Source: an uncultured Oscillospiraceae bacterium
Lineage (GTDB): Bacteria > Bacillota > Clostridia > Oscillospirales > Oscillospiraceae
Direction: 5' to 3'
DNA: 30,759 nt
Assembly (NCBI GenBank): GCA_910579595.1
Contig: CAJTVM010000026.1
Location: 1-30,759 of the forward strand
In this document: one piece after another, positions 21,418 to 30,142 of the stretch
Position numbering within the stretch: the stretch's first letter is position 1
How the letters are laid out: each line of letters starts with the position of its first letter
Program-made: the position numbers and the translations under genes
The notes under the pieces: model-generated
Databases searched by the model: none
What the model saw: only the letters and a program-made list of their open reading frames with translations
What the model was told of the DNA's origin: nothing

Positions 21418-22163
21418 CGTTCCGGCTCCTTTCTTTTCTGAGATTTGGTGGTGTCCTGGGGCGCCAGATCGGGCAGGGGAAGCCCCGCATCCTGCGGGCA
21501 GTAGACATACATCCCTTTGATGGCATGGGCCTGCTCCGAAACAAAACCGGCAGGCGCGTCCTCCAGGCTGGCCACCGCCAAGACCGTCCGCCTGCATCGG
21601 TCTTTCCAGGAGGTATAGCTGTATTGATGCTCTCCGTCCCGGTAGATGTGGAGACTCTCCGGCTCCCCCCACTGCCGTGCGTAGGCGGTCACAGCGTCCT
21701 TTTCCGCGATGAACGGGGGGATGACACCCTGCTGCAGCTCCGGGCCGATGCTGTTGACATAGCGGATCATCTCCCGGATGTCCCGGCAGTCGAACTCCGG
21801 CGCGTAAAACCCATACCGCTCTGTGACCAGCGCCCACTTCTTTCGCTCGTGGGGGCTGCCCAGGGCGATCACAAAATATTTTCCACCGCGCTCCCCGGAC
21901 AGCGGCTCGAAACGGACATCGTCATACAGCGGCCCGTCCAGGGGACAGTTGTTTTTGAACCAGACGTAGTAGTTGTCCAGGATGAAGGGATCAGTGATGC
22001 CCATGACCACCTTGCCGATCTTCTTCAGCCGTCCGGCCAGGGCGTTGTCCTGGCAGAACCAGTCGTACCAGCCCGCCTCACATTGGGTGTATCTGTCCTG
22101 GGGACTAAAAGCCCCGGCCCGGAACTTCTCCTGCCACTGGCGGACAGACAGTTCATCCGGCAT
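21414..22163 (-). CDS. Unknown conserved element protein
   Basis: 249 residues from ATG 22163, overlapping the parB-like stop by 11 bases. It carries LSVRQWQEKFRAGAFSPQDR, AGWYDWFCQDNALAGRLKKI, ITDPFILDNYYVWFKNNCP, a central YDDVRFEPLSGERGGKYFVIALGSP, then HQYSYTSWKDRCRRTVLAVASLEDAP. Trp and Tyr are abundant. The sequence style matches accessory proteins of Clostridia elements, but I know no function. Basic tail ends EPER. Confidence 0.78.
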   Translation of the reverse strand: MPDELSVRQWQEKFRAGAFSPQDRYTQCEAGWYDWFCQDNALAGRLKKIGKVVMGITDPFILDNYYVWFKNNCPLDGPLYDDVRFEPLSGERGGKYFVIALGSPHERKKWALVTERYGFYAPEFDCRDIREMIRYVNSIGPELQQGVIPPFIAEKDAVTAYARQWGEPESLHIYRDGEHQYSYTSWKDRCRRTVLAVASLEDAPAGFVSEQAHAIKGMYVYCPQDAGLPLPDLAPQDTTKSQKRKEPER

Positions 22164-23076
22164 TGCCGTCACCTCCCGGCAGCAACGTCTCCAGGATACC
22201 GGCGATGGCGGCGAATACCTCCGCCAGCTCACGGGCATCTTTCACGCTGTCCTCGATCTCCTCCCGCGTCATGCGGGTACACTCCGTCCAGATACGCACG
22301 TTTTCCTCCGTGGGGGTCAGCAGCACGGCCTTTTCAAAGGCTTTGCAGAACAGATCAGCGATTCTGCCCCTTCGGTCGGCCTCCGCGTCACACTGCCGGA
22401 TCTCCTTTTTCGCCTTTTCCAGCTCCACCGCCAGGGCGGCGGCCTCGTCCCGCTGCTCCTCCGGCAGCTCCCGCACCTGCCGGGTGATGTTGTAGCCCTG
22501 GTTGATGGACAAATCGCCGCTGTCCAGGGCCTCCTTCACGGCGGCGGGGGCGTGTTCATCGATCTGCATGACCTTGCCCATGGTGCGTTCCCCCAGGCCG
22601 ACAGCGTCCGCCAGCTCCCTGCGGGTGTCCACAGGGTCAGAGTGGACTTCCGGCAATGTTGCCGAAAGTCCACTATCATACTGATTCCCATGGTATTCCT
22701 GCTGATTGGCCCTCGCCCTGGCCTCAATGTCCGGCTTCAGCCGAAGGGCGATCTTGCCCAGCTCCCACTTGTCCAGGTTGCGGCGGCCCTTCTGGGTGTC
22801 CAGCGCCCACTGCTTGGCCTCCAGCATGGTTTCAAACGAGAACACAGCCATCTGGTAGGGCAGACCGTGCTGTTCGCACAGCCTCTGCCGGTTGTGGCCG
22901 TCAACGACCACCATGTCCTCGTTGACGATCACCGGGGAGTAGCAGCCGTTTTTGAGGATGTCCGCCTCCAGGGCGGCGAGCTGCTCCCCCGTCAGCGGAG
23001 GGAGCAGCTCGGCCATCTCAGGCAGGACGGTGGGGGTGCGCTCCGTGCTGCTGTAGATGATCCCGGTGTTGTGCAT
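22153..23076 (-). CDS. ParB-like nuclease/CTPase-fold domain protein
   Basis: 307 residues from ATG 23076, whose A is the last base of the ssb TGA. The N-terminal ParB core includes LTGEQLAALEADILKNGCYSPVIVNEDMVVVDGHNRQRLCEQHG; DGHNRQRL (59-66) replaces the GERR motif of chromosomal ParB, as in the phage and element group. A helix-turn-helix region follows (RRELADAVGLGERTMGKVMQI, then LSINQGYNITRQV). The C-terminal 100 residues are helical and charged. A 34-base palindrome lies inside the gene. ParB-like proteins of this type on phages and conjugative elements often accompany PAPS-reductase-like proteins. No ParA is seen; the ParM pair is a separate system. Confidence 0.85.
   Translation of the reverse strand: MHNTGIIYSSTERTPTVLPEMAELLPPLTGEQLAALEADILKNGCYSPVIVNEDMVVVDGHNRQRLCEQHGLPYQMAVFSFETMLEAKQWALDTQKGRRNLDKWELGKIALRLKPDIEARARANQQEYHGNQYDSGLSATLPEVHSDPVDTRRELADAVGLGERTMGKVMQIDEHAPAAVKEALDSGDLSINQGYNITRQVRELPEEQRDEAAALAVELEKAKKEIRQCDAEADRRGRIADLFCKAFEKAVLLTPTEENVRIWTECTRMTREEIEDSVKDARELAEVFAAIAGILETLLPGGDGNAG
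22641..22674. repeat. 34-base palindrome inside the parB-like gene
   Basis: AGTGGACTT-C-CGGCAA and TTGCCG-A-AAGTCCACT flank a central TG; each arm is 16 bases with one mismatched pair. It encodes part of SGLSATLPEVHS, in the poorly conserved linker before the helix-turn-helix. It could be a binding site or another in-frame palindromic insertion. Confidence 0.75.
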
Positions 23077-23447
23077 CAGGCGGCATCCGCGGCGCCGCCG
23101 TCCTCACCGGCCACGCCAGCGGCCTCCTCCACCTTCCGGGGGGACAGGAACTCCACCTCGGTGGCCTTGATGAGAAAACCGGGCTGGCGGCTGGGGTCCT
23201 CCGCGAAGCAGATGGTCTCGAAGTCCCCGGAGGCGGCCAGCTTGCAGCCCTTATAGGCGAAGGCGGCGCACCGCTCCGCCAGAGCGCCCCGAACCTTGAT
23301 GGAGATAAAGTCGGTGAGCTTGTTGCCGTCCCGATCCCGGTAGCGGCGGTCGGAGGCGATCCGCAGAATGGCGTAGGGCTTGCCGTCCTCATGGGCGCGC
23401 AGCTCCACATCGTTGGTCAGGTTCCCGATTGCGGTGATCTTCAGCAT
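23076..23447 (-). CDS. ssb: Single-stranded DNA-binding protein
   Basis: 123 residues from ATG 23447 after AAAAGGAG. The OB-fold is recognisable: LKITAIGNLTNDVELRAHEDGKPYAILRIAS, then DFISIKVRGALAERCAAFAYKGCKLAASGDFE. The chromosomal SSB C-terminal tip (DDDIPF) is absent; the protein ends in a Glu/Ala-rich stretch, as in many element-borne SSBs. It coats the incoming single strand during establishment. It opens the leftward train of tightly coupled genes and is the first gene after the adhesin's terminator-like hairpin. Confidence 0.9.
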   Translation of the reverse strand: MLKITAIGNLTNDVELRAHEDGKPYAILRIASDRRYRDRDGNKLTDFISIKVRGALAERCAAFAYKGCKLAASGDFETICFAEDPSRQPGFLIKATEVEFLSPRKVEEAAGVAGEDGGAADAA

Positions 23448-23499
23448 AGATATTTCTCCTTTTCAAAGTGATGGTTTGATGGTATATTTATAATGTAGA

Positions 23500-23525
23500 G
23501 GGGAGCCGCCTGCTGGCGGCCCCCC
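23500..23525 (-). terminator. Terminator-like hairpin after the adhesin gene
   Basis: GGGG-A-GCCGCC (23500-23510) pairs with GGCGGC-C-CCCC (23515-23525) around TGCT, with one mismatch. It starts about 25 bases beyond the adhesin stop. On the minus strand it is followed by an AT-rich run without a clean T-tract, so efficiency is uncertain. Confidence 0.55.
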
Positions 23526-23549
23526 TGGGTGCGAAAGGGGATGCGGGGA

Positions 23550-26500
23550 TCAATACCCGGTGGTGGGCAGACGGGTGGGCTTGCCGTAGACGGTGGTCAC
23601 CCAGCGGCTGATGGCCTGCACCCAGATCCCGTTGTACGTGCCGCCCACGTCAGCGATGTTGACGAAGCTGCTGCCAGCCGTCAGACCGGCCACAGCGGTA
23701 CACTTGATCTGGGGCTTCTCCACCTGGGCGAAACCGGCAGGGGCTTGCCCGAACACGAACATCACTTCCGTCACCCGCTCATTGGCCGCGAGGCCCAGGG
23801 CGGCGGGGGATGCCTGCAGGGTGTAGTTTCTGCTGGTGGACAGGTTGTCCGCCAGCGTCCGGTACTCGCCGCCGTTCACCCGGTAGGTGATCTTATACAC
23901 GCCGGGGAAGTTGTAGGTGCCGGTGACGATGGTGTTCAGCCGCACCTGGGCGGGGAGCGTATCCCTCCAGTAGAAGGACTGGAGCATGACGTTGGAATTG
24001 TTGGCGATGCCGGACAGCACATAGTTCACCGGCTGGCCCGCCATGGCCTCCTTGGGTCCGGTCTTGGTGATGGACACCCCGGTGGTCAGGCTCTTGTTGG
24101 TCACCTCGAAGCGCACGATCTGGCCCTCATGCTCCAGGTAGGCGGTCAGCTCCTGGTCGCTCACGCCGTAATTCGCCGGCGCCTTGGTTTCACGGATGGT
24201 ATAGCGCGAGAGCGGCAAGGGCTTGGACACAGCCAGCCCCCGCTTGTCGCTCTTGATGGTGTCCACCAGATTGCCCGCCTTGTCGTAGATCTCGAACACA
24301 GCCCCCTCCAGCAGCGTACCGGCGGGCAGGCCGTTGGTGGAGTTGTAGTCTGCGGACTTCTTCACGATCTGGATCTGTCCGGTGATGGGGATGTTCTCCC
24401 ACTCCACCAGGGTCGTCTGACCGGCAGTCACATACACGGTTTTCATCTGGGTGTCGGGGACATACCCCTCGTTTTCCAGCTCCCGCAGGTAGTAGCGGCC
24501 AGAGGTGGTCAGCCCTTCGATATAGACGTAACCGCTGTTATCGGAGGTGTACTGCCCGATGGGGGTGTTGGTGCTGTCGTACAGCAGGAAGGTCACCCCG
24601 TAGAGGCCCTTTCCAGTGGATTTATCAGTTTTGTGGATTAAAATTCCTGAAAAAGCCTTGTTTTTCACCGTCAAAGTGGTGCCGGCGCCATCGTCCTTCA
24701 TGGTGAAGTAATGGGGCGTACTGTCCAGCTTGAACTCCTTCGGGCACTCGGTTTCCACCGCGTAGTAATTGCCCGCGTCCAACTGGAGGGTGGCGCGCCC
24801 ATCGCTGCCGGTGGTGATGGTATCCACCAGCCCGCCGTCACTGGCGCGGCGGATCTCGAAGGTCACGTTGGGGATGCGCTTGGTCGGGTCGCTCTCCGAG
24901 ACCTTGATCAGCTCGAAATTCCCCACAGGCGTGTTATAAAACACGAGATACTGCGTGTCCGAGGCGTTCACCTGTACCGTCTGGGTCTGGGTGGCCGGGT
25001 CGATGGTGAATCCAGGCAATGTCTTGAGTTCCTTTGCGATGACGGTGCCCGTGATCCCGGTAATCCTGATTTCTCCTGCGGAGTCCGTCTCATACAGGCC
25101 CTTGCTGCTCATGTGGCCGTTGTCATAGTCAACGTAGGAGCCGTCCGCATAGGTGAGCTGGAACTGCACCCCGGCCAGCGGGCTGCCGTCCAGGCTGCTC
25201 TTTTTCTGGATAACGAGCGCCCCGGCCCTTTCGTTCCAGAAGATCATCTCCTGGGGCTTTTGGGATGCCTGGATCGTAACGGTCTGGGGTTCGCCGTCCA
25301 GGACGAAGCCCTCGACTGTGGCGATCTCACGCGCGGTCACGGTGGTGCCGGGTTCCAGGTCCTCCAGGACGATCTCACCGGCGCTGGTGGTGTAGTACAC
25401 CCCATTATTGGTGCCGATGGGCTTGCCGTAGCCATCCACCACTTTGAAGCAGACGCCCTTCAGCGGCTCACGATCCGTACCCTTGATGTACTTTCGGATC
25501 GTCAAAACCATTTTGGGGTCATTCTCAAAGGTGAGGTCATTGCCGGTGCCGGTGCTGCCCCCGGTGTTGGTGACGGAACCGCTGGTCACCGTATTGGCGC
25601 CGCTTTTAAGGGTGATCGTCTGCGGCGTCGTGTCCAGCACATAATTGTCCGGCACTTTATATTCAGACACCACGACAGTGGAACCGGGCAGGAGGCCGTT
25701 GACAGTAACTGTCCCATCCTTCCCGGTGGTGTACCGCCCGATCTGCTCCCCGCTGGCATACTTCACGGTGAAGGTGGTATTGGGCACCGGCTTACCGCTG
25801 ATCGAATCCAGTTTCGTGAGCGTGAGGGAACACAGGGGCGCATTGTAAAAATAGAGGTGCTGCGTGTCATCGCCGGGGTTAACGACCACCGTCTGGGTAC
25901 GGGTATTGGGGTCGATGGCATAGCCCTCCGGGCTGGACACCTCCGTGCAGATGATGGTGCCGGTGACGTTGGAGATCACGATCTGGCCCTCGGAATTGGA
26001 GGTATACAGACCGTTGGAGGACAGCTTGCCGTCCGCCGCGTCCACCACCTCGCCGTTGGCGTAGGTCAATTTAAACTGTGCGCCCTCAAGCGGGGTCTTG
26101 TCCAGGCTGGACAGCTTATGGATCACGAGGTTCCCCTGCTTTTTGTTCCTGAATTCCAGGGTCACAGTCTGTCCGGCCTTGATTTTTGCCACCTGGGGTA
26201 CATCGTCCAGCAGGTAGCCCGGTTTTGCCCTGGTTTCCTTCACCACCAGACTGGTTCCCGGCTCGACGTTCTCCACCAGGAAGCTGCCCGCCTGATCCGT
26301 CACGAACTTGCCGTTGGCGTCGCCCACCACGGTACCGTCCGAGGTGGTCACGAAAAACTCCACGTCACTGAGCGGGCTGCCATCGCTGGCATCCACCTTC
26401 TTGACCAGCAAACTGCCCATGGCGCTGTTGCCGAAGCGGACGTGGACGACCTCCTGCTCCTCGCCGGAGAGGTAGACCGTCTGGGGCGGGGTGTCGATGA

Positions 26501-29500
26501 CGTGGTCCCCGTCACTGGACAGCTCCTCAATGATATAAGTTCCCTTTTTCAAGCCGGTTGCTGTGAAGCTGCCATTTTTTGAGGTCTGATAGGTTCCAAT
26601 GACGGTGCCGCCCGTGCCGGAGGTGTTGCCGGACAGGTAGCGGATCTGGAACACCGCGCCCTCGATGGCCACGTTGGGGTGCTGGGAATCATACTTCCAC
26701 ACGCAGATGGCGGACAGGGGCTGGTTGCGGAAGCGGAAGGTGTGGCCCTGGCCCGCAGGGATGAACGCCTCCTGGGTGTCGGGGTCCGCCTTGGCGAAGC
26801 CCTTCAGCGGCTCCAGTTCCTGCACCCGGAACCAGCCGTCCCGCAGGCCCAGGGTGCCCATTTTGGTGCCGTCCAGCTCAATGCGGCCATTCTCGTCCGT
26901 ATAGAACACGCCCAGGTCGTTCATCTCGCCGGTAGCCGTGTTGTTGCTGGCATACCACACCCGGAAGGGCACATTGGCCAGCCGGTCGAAGGTGACGGCG
27001 TTTTCCTTGATGATCTCAATGACGGGCCGCTTGTGGTTGACAAAGTACGCGGTGTGATCCCGGTTGGGGTAGAGGGTCACCAATTGGGGGTCGGCGTCCT
27101 TCAGCCAGGGGGAGGGCACGGACTTTTCCGAAATTTCATATACCCCAGGCAGGAGGTTCTTCAACTCGGCGCGGCCCGTGCTGTCCGTCTCGATCTCATC
27201 TACAGAGTGGCCGTCGGCCGCCCGGACAAGGAACACGGTGTTGGGCACCGGCTCCCCGCTGTCCGCGTCATTTTTGTAGACGTAGAGACTGGGCCGCCTC
27301 TGGTTTTCCAGCACGATCTCGCTTACCTTGCCCGGAAACAGCTCCACATGATGCTCTTTTTTATCCAGAATGTGATCATTTTTTGTGGCGGTTTCCACCA
27401 GGGAATACACTCCGGGGTCGAGGTTCTCCCACAGGATCTCGCCTGTGCTTGAGGTGGTGCGATCCAAATAGTGAGAGCCATCCTCAATCTTCGCCAGCCG
27501 GAAGGAGACGCCCCCCAGAGGAGTGCCGTCCGAGCTGGTTTTCGTCAGCTTCAAAGAGGGCAGCTTGCTGTTCGTGAACACGAACTGCGCCGTCTCGTTG
27601 GGCTTCAGCTCGATGATCCGCTGGAAATCGTCGATCACATAGCCGGGACACTCCAGCTCCTCCACCACCACCGCGCCGGTGGGCAGCTTGGACAGGTCGA
27701 TGGTTCCGTCCTCCAGCGTGGTCAGCTCGACAGGCCCCCAGCTCCCGTCCACCGCCGTGAATTTGAACTTGGCGTTGGCGATGGGCTTGGACAGGTCGGC
27801 GCTGTCCACCTTGATGAGGTGCATCCCAGGCAGCTTGTCGTTAAAAAAGACCAGCTCCTGGGTGGCGGTCTGACCCGCTTTCAGCTCGATCTGCTGCGGG
27901 GTCGTATCCACGATGTGAGAGGAATCCGTTGATACTTCACGCACCAGATAGGTGCCCGGCTGGAGGTCATAGAGGTTGATCTCCCCGCTCTCCGGCGTGG
28001 TTACGGTGTCGAACAGCTCGGCGTCCTTGTAAATCTCAAAGGTGACGTTGGGCAGCTTTTCCTTACTCAGCCGGTCGTATTTGATGATCCGCAGGGAGGG
28101 CTTGGACAGGTTGACCACGGTCAGCACCGGGTCGTCCTCAATGGCGGGATCATAGGGGTCGATGTGGATTCCGTGAGAGGTGCGGTCCAGGACGTGCCCT
28201 GCCGGGGCCGTCTTTTCCACCACCTCGATGTAGGCTTCCTTTTGGATGCCGGTCACCCTGGCCTCGCCGGAGCTGTTGGTCTCAACGGAGGTGATGAATT
28301 TGCCGTCCGCGTATACATCGAACACCGCACCCTCCAGGGAGGCCCCCAGCTCGTTCACCTTCAGGATGGTGAGGCTGATGTCCCTGACATTCTCAAAGGT
28401 GAGCAGAACGTCCTTTTCGCCCGTCCATTCCACAGTTTCCACCTGCGTATCCTTCAGGTAGCCTGTCGGACTGGACTGTTCCCACACCCGGTAGCTGCCA
28501 TAGGGAAGCTCATCGCCCTGGAAGGAGATGGTGCCGTCAAAGCCGGTGGTGCCGGTGGTCTTATAGGAACCGTCGATCTGCTCAAAGACGAACACGGCCC
28601 CCTGTAAAGACGCCCGATTCTGGGCGTCGATCTTCTTGAGGGTGAAGCCCTTCTCGGTGTCGTTGGGCACGGTGACGTAGGTGGTGCGCCCCGCCTCCAG
28701 GGTGATGTTCTGAGGGGCGATGACCTGGTAGCCCTCCGGTGCGGAATCCTCGGTCAAGGTGAAGTTTTCATCGGCGGGCAAGTCGGTCCAGGTCACCTGA
28801 CCATTGCGGTCGCTGGTGCCGGAGACGGTGGTGCCGCCGCTGCCGGTGAGGGTGAACTCGGCCCCCTCCAGGGGCGCGCCGCCGGCGCCGGTCTTGACGA
28901 TCTGGAGGGTGGCGTTCTCCGACTCTCCTGTGCCGCTCCACTTGAACGGGGCCTGGGCCTCCAGGTCGACATAGCCGGGATCGGAGATGATGTAGGACTG
29001 TTCGGTGGCGGAGGGGTTATAGGCCAGGAACAGGTTGAACTGCGCCACACCGCCCGCAGCCCGGATGGTAAAGCTGCCCTCATCGGGCACGTTGTCCACG
29101 GGGATACAGACCTTGAAGGCGCCGTAATACTCCGTACCGTTGGAGTTGAGGTTGGTGCTGCGCTGCTTGCTGGTGTCCACCTTGTAGCAGGTGGTCCCAT
29201 TCTCCGGCACCGTCTCCAGAGGGGAGCCGTTCTCAGCGGTGAAAATAGTCCCTTGGGGCGCGTCCGTGGAATAGACCTTGGTGGTGCGCCCATCGATCCA
29301 GGTGGAGGTGGCGGAAGAGACGTACATCACGCGGGTATAGTATTCCTTCCCGCCGATGGTCTCCTTTTTGATGCCGTCCTCGTTGTCGGCGGCGGCGCCC
29401 TCCAGGCCGTACTCGTTGAGGACTTCCACGCCGCGGACATCCCGATCCTCCTCGGCCCGGATGGACAGGCCGGTGTGGAGGTTCTTCGTCCAGTGGGCAG

Positions 29501-30062
29501 AGTATTTCAGCATGGCCTTGACGCTGTCATACACCCGGATCTTCTGGGCGTCCGCGGTCGGCTCCACCAGGGAGGCGCGGCCAGCGGTGAAGGAGGTGCC
29601 GGAGACGGCAAGCTGGCCGCAGGAGGCCCAGACCGCCACCTGGGTGGCGTACTTGTACTCGTCCTCCGTCAGACTGGCGATGCCGCGCACATCGTCCGCG
29701 TGAAGCTCCTTGAACTGAGCCAGCGTCCGATTGGGATAGCCGTTGGCAAAGGCACCCATGGTCTGGGGGTTGCGGTTGTATTCCTGAATGGTCAGGGACT
29801 TGGAGGGGGACACCCCCTTCAGGCCCCAGTTGACGCAGTAGGCGGTGCCGGTGAGGCCATCGTTGCTGGTGTATTTCCAGTAGCCGCCGCCGATGCTTCC
29901 GCCCGTACTCTTGGACAGGTAGCTGCCGAAGCCGGCCTGCTGGATGGTGACGCTGCCGCTGTCGTTCAGCGAGGCGGCGCTGGCGGGAACGGCCAGCAGG
30001 CCGGCCAGCGTAGCCACCACCAGCAGCAGGGAGAGGATGCGGGTAAAAGGCTTATGTTTCAT
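23550..30062 (-). CDS. Secreted thioester-domain / multi-CnaB (SpaA-like) adhesin
   Basis: 2170 residues from ATG 30062 (AAAGGAG five bases upstream); an open frame extends further up but lacks a signal peptide. Residues 1-30 are a signal peptide (KHK, hydrophobic core, cut after VPASA). Residues about 60-200 look like a thioester domain: Cys76 in AYCVNWG and Gln141 in YATQVAVW are the expected cross-linking pair. From about 383 to 1990 I count 17 CnaB/SpaA-type repeats, each opening with a strand and a Lys such as LQIVKTG or LVIHKLSS and containing a conserved E (GAxF, Y.V.E, E.P.GY). Such domains form Lys-Asn isopeptide bonds. The last 178 residues are a DUF11-like module. The protein ends with RLPTTGY: a sortase motif with no membrane helix or positive tail after it. 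Confidence 0.93.
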   Translation of the reverse strand: MKHKPFTRILSLLLVVATLAGLLAVPASAASLNDSGSVTIQQAGFGSYLSKSTGGSIGGGYWKYTSNDGLTGTAYCVNWGLKGVSPSKSLTIQEYNRNPQTMGAFANGYPNRTLAQFKELHADDVRGIASLTEDEYKYATQVAVWASCGQLAVSGTSFTAGRASLVEPTADAQKIRVYDSVKAMLKYSAHWTKNLHTGLSIRAEEDRDVRGVEVLNEYGLEGAAADNEDGIKKETIGGKEYYTRVMYVSSATSTWIDGRTTKVYSTDAPQGTIFTAENGSPLETVPENGTTCYKVDTSKQRSTNLNSNGTEYYGAFKVCIPVDNVPDEGSFTIRAAGGVAQFNLFLAYNPSATEQSYIISDPGYVDLEAQAPFKWSGTGESENATLQIVKTGAGGAPLEGAEFTLTGSGGTTVSGTSDRNGQVTWTDLPADENFTLTEDSAPEGYQVIAPQNITLEAGRTTYVTVPNDTEKGFTLKKIDAQNRASLQGAVFVFEQIDGSYKTTGTTGFDGTISFQGDELPYGSYRVWEQSSPTGYLKDTQVETVEWTGEKDVLLTFENVRDISLTILKVNELGASLEGAVFDVYADGKFITSVETNSSGEARVTGIQKEAYIEVVEKTAPAGHVLDRTSHGIHIDPYDPAIEDDPVLTVVNLSKPSLRIIKYDRLSKEKLPNVTFEIYKDAELFDTVTTPESGEINLYDLQPGTYLVREVSTDSSHIVDTTPQQIELKAGQTATQELVFFNDKLPGMHLIKVDSADLSKPIANAKFKFTAVDGSWGPVELTTLEDGTIDLSKLPTGAVVVEELECPGYVIDDFQRIIELKPNETAQFVFTNSKLPSLKLTKTSSDGTPLGGVSFRLAKIEDGSHYLDRTTSSTGEILWENLDPGVYSLVETATKNDHILDKKEHHVELFPGKVSEIVLENQRRPSLYVYKNDADSGEPVPNTVFLVRAADGHSVDEIETDSTGRAELKNLLPGVYEISEKSVPSPWLKDADPQLVTLYPNRDHTAYFVNHKRPVIEIIKENAVTFDRLANVPFRVWYASNNTATGEMNDLGVFYTDENGRIELDGTKMGTLGLRDGWFRVQELEPLKGFAKADPDTQEAFIPAGQGHTFRFRNQPLSAICVWKYDSQHPNVAIEGAVFQIRYLSGNTSGTGGTVIGTYQTSKNGSFTATGLKKGTYIIEELSSDGDHVIDTPPQTVYLSGEEQEVVHVRFGNSAMGSLLVKKVDASDGSPLSDVEFFVTTSDGTVVGDANGKFVTDQAGSFLVENVEPGTSLVVKETRAKPGYLLDDVPQVAKIKAGQTVTLEFRNKKQGNLVIHKLSSLDKTPLEGAQFKLTYANGEVVDAADGKLSSNGLYTSNSEGQIVISNVTGTIICTEVSSPEGYAIDPNTRTQTVVVNPGDDTQHLYFYNAPLCSLTLTKLDSISGKPVPNTTFTVKYASGEQIGRYTTGKDGTVTVNGLLPGSTVVVSEYKVPDNYVLDTTPQTITLKSGANTVTSGSVTNTGGSTGTGNDLTFENDPKMVLTIRKYIKGTDREPLKGVCFKVVDGYGKPIGTNNGVYYTTSAGEIVLEDLEPGTTVTAREIATVEGFVLDGEPQTVTIQASQKPQEMIFWNERAGALVIQKKSSLDGSPLAGVQFQLTYADGSYVDYDNGHMSSKGLYETDSAGEIRITGITGTVIAKELKTLPGFTIDPATQTQTVQVNASDTQYLVFYNTPVGNFELIKVSESDPTKRIPNVTFEIRRASDGGLVDTITTGSDGRATLQLDAGNYYAVETECPKEFKLDSTPHYFTMKDDGAGTTLTVKNKAFSGILIHKTDKSTGKGLYGVTFLLYDSTNTPIGQYTSDNSGYVYIEGLTTSGRYYLRELENEGYVPDTQMKTVYVTAGQTTLVEWENIPITGQIQIVKKSADYNSTNGLPAGTLLEGAVFEIYDKAGNLVDTIKSDKRGLAVSKPLPLSRYTIRETKAPANYGVSDQELTAYLEHEGQIVRFEVTNKSLTTGVSITKTGPKEAMAGQPVNYVLSGIANNSNVMLQSFYWRDTLPAQVRLNTIVTGTYNFPGVYKITYRVNGGEYRTLADNLSTSRNYTLQASPAALGLAANERVTEVMFVFGQAPAGFAQVEKPQIKCTAVAGLTAGSSFVNIADVGGTYNGIWVQAISRWVTTVYGKPTRLPTTGY

Positions 30063-30093
30063 GGAAACTCCTTTCTGCGATCTGTTTGAGAAC

Positions 30094-30126
30094 AAAAAAG
30101 CGGCAGGCCGCTTCTGCGGCCTGCCG
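30094..30126 (-). terminator. Rho-independent terminator
   Basis: A perfect 11-base stem (CGGCAGGCCGC, 30101-30111, with GCGGCCTGCCG, 30116-30126; loop TTCT) is followed on the minus strand by six T (30099-30094). It ends leftward transcripts of the transglutaminase-like gene, so the adhesin probably has separate transcription or partial read-through. Confidence 0.9.
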
Positions 30127-30142
30127 GCGTGGGGGATGGTCT

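Noticed and set aside
2939..22163. Basic C-terminal tails as type IV secretion signals
   Set aside because: Arg-rich C-termini do act as VirB/D4 signals, but here the tails coincide with ribosome sites and start codons of the next genes, which explains them more simply.
23529..24641. Plus-strand open frame of 370 codons beginning near the adhesin stop
   Set aside because: Antisense to the conserved DUF11-like end and the last CnaB repeats, with no recognisable domain.
24711..26582. Plus-strand open frame of 623 codons
   Set aside because: Antisense to the CnaB repeats; its apparent periodic sequence only mirrors the repeats of the adhesin.
23550..30062. Tandem DNA repeat or CRISPR-like array in the adhesin gene
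   Set aside because: The 17 repeats are similar at the protein-fold level only; DNA copies are diverged and no short identical repeats with unique spacers are seen anywhere in the window.
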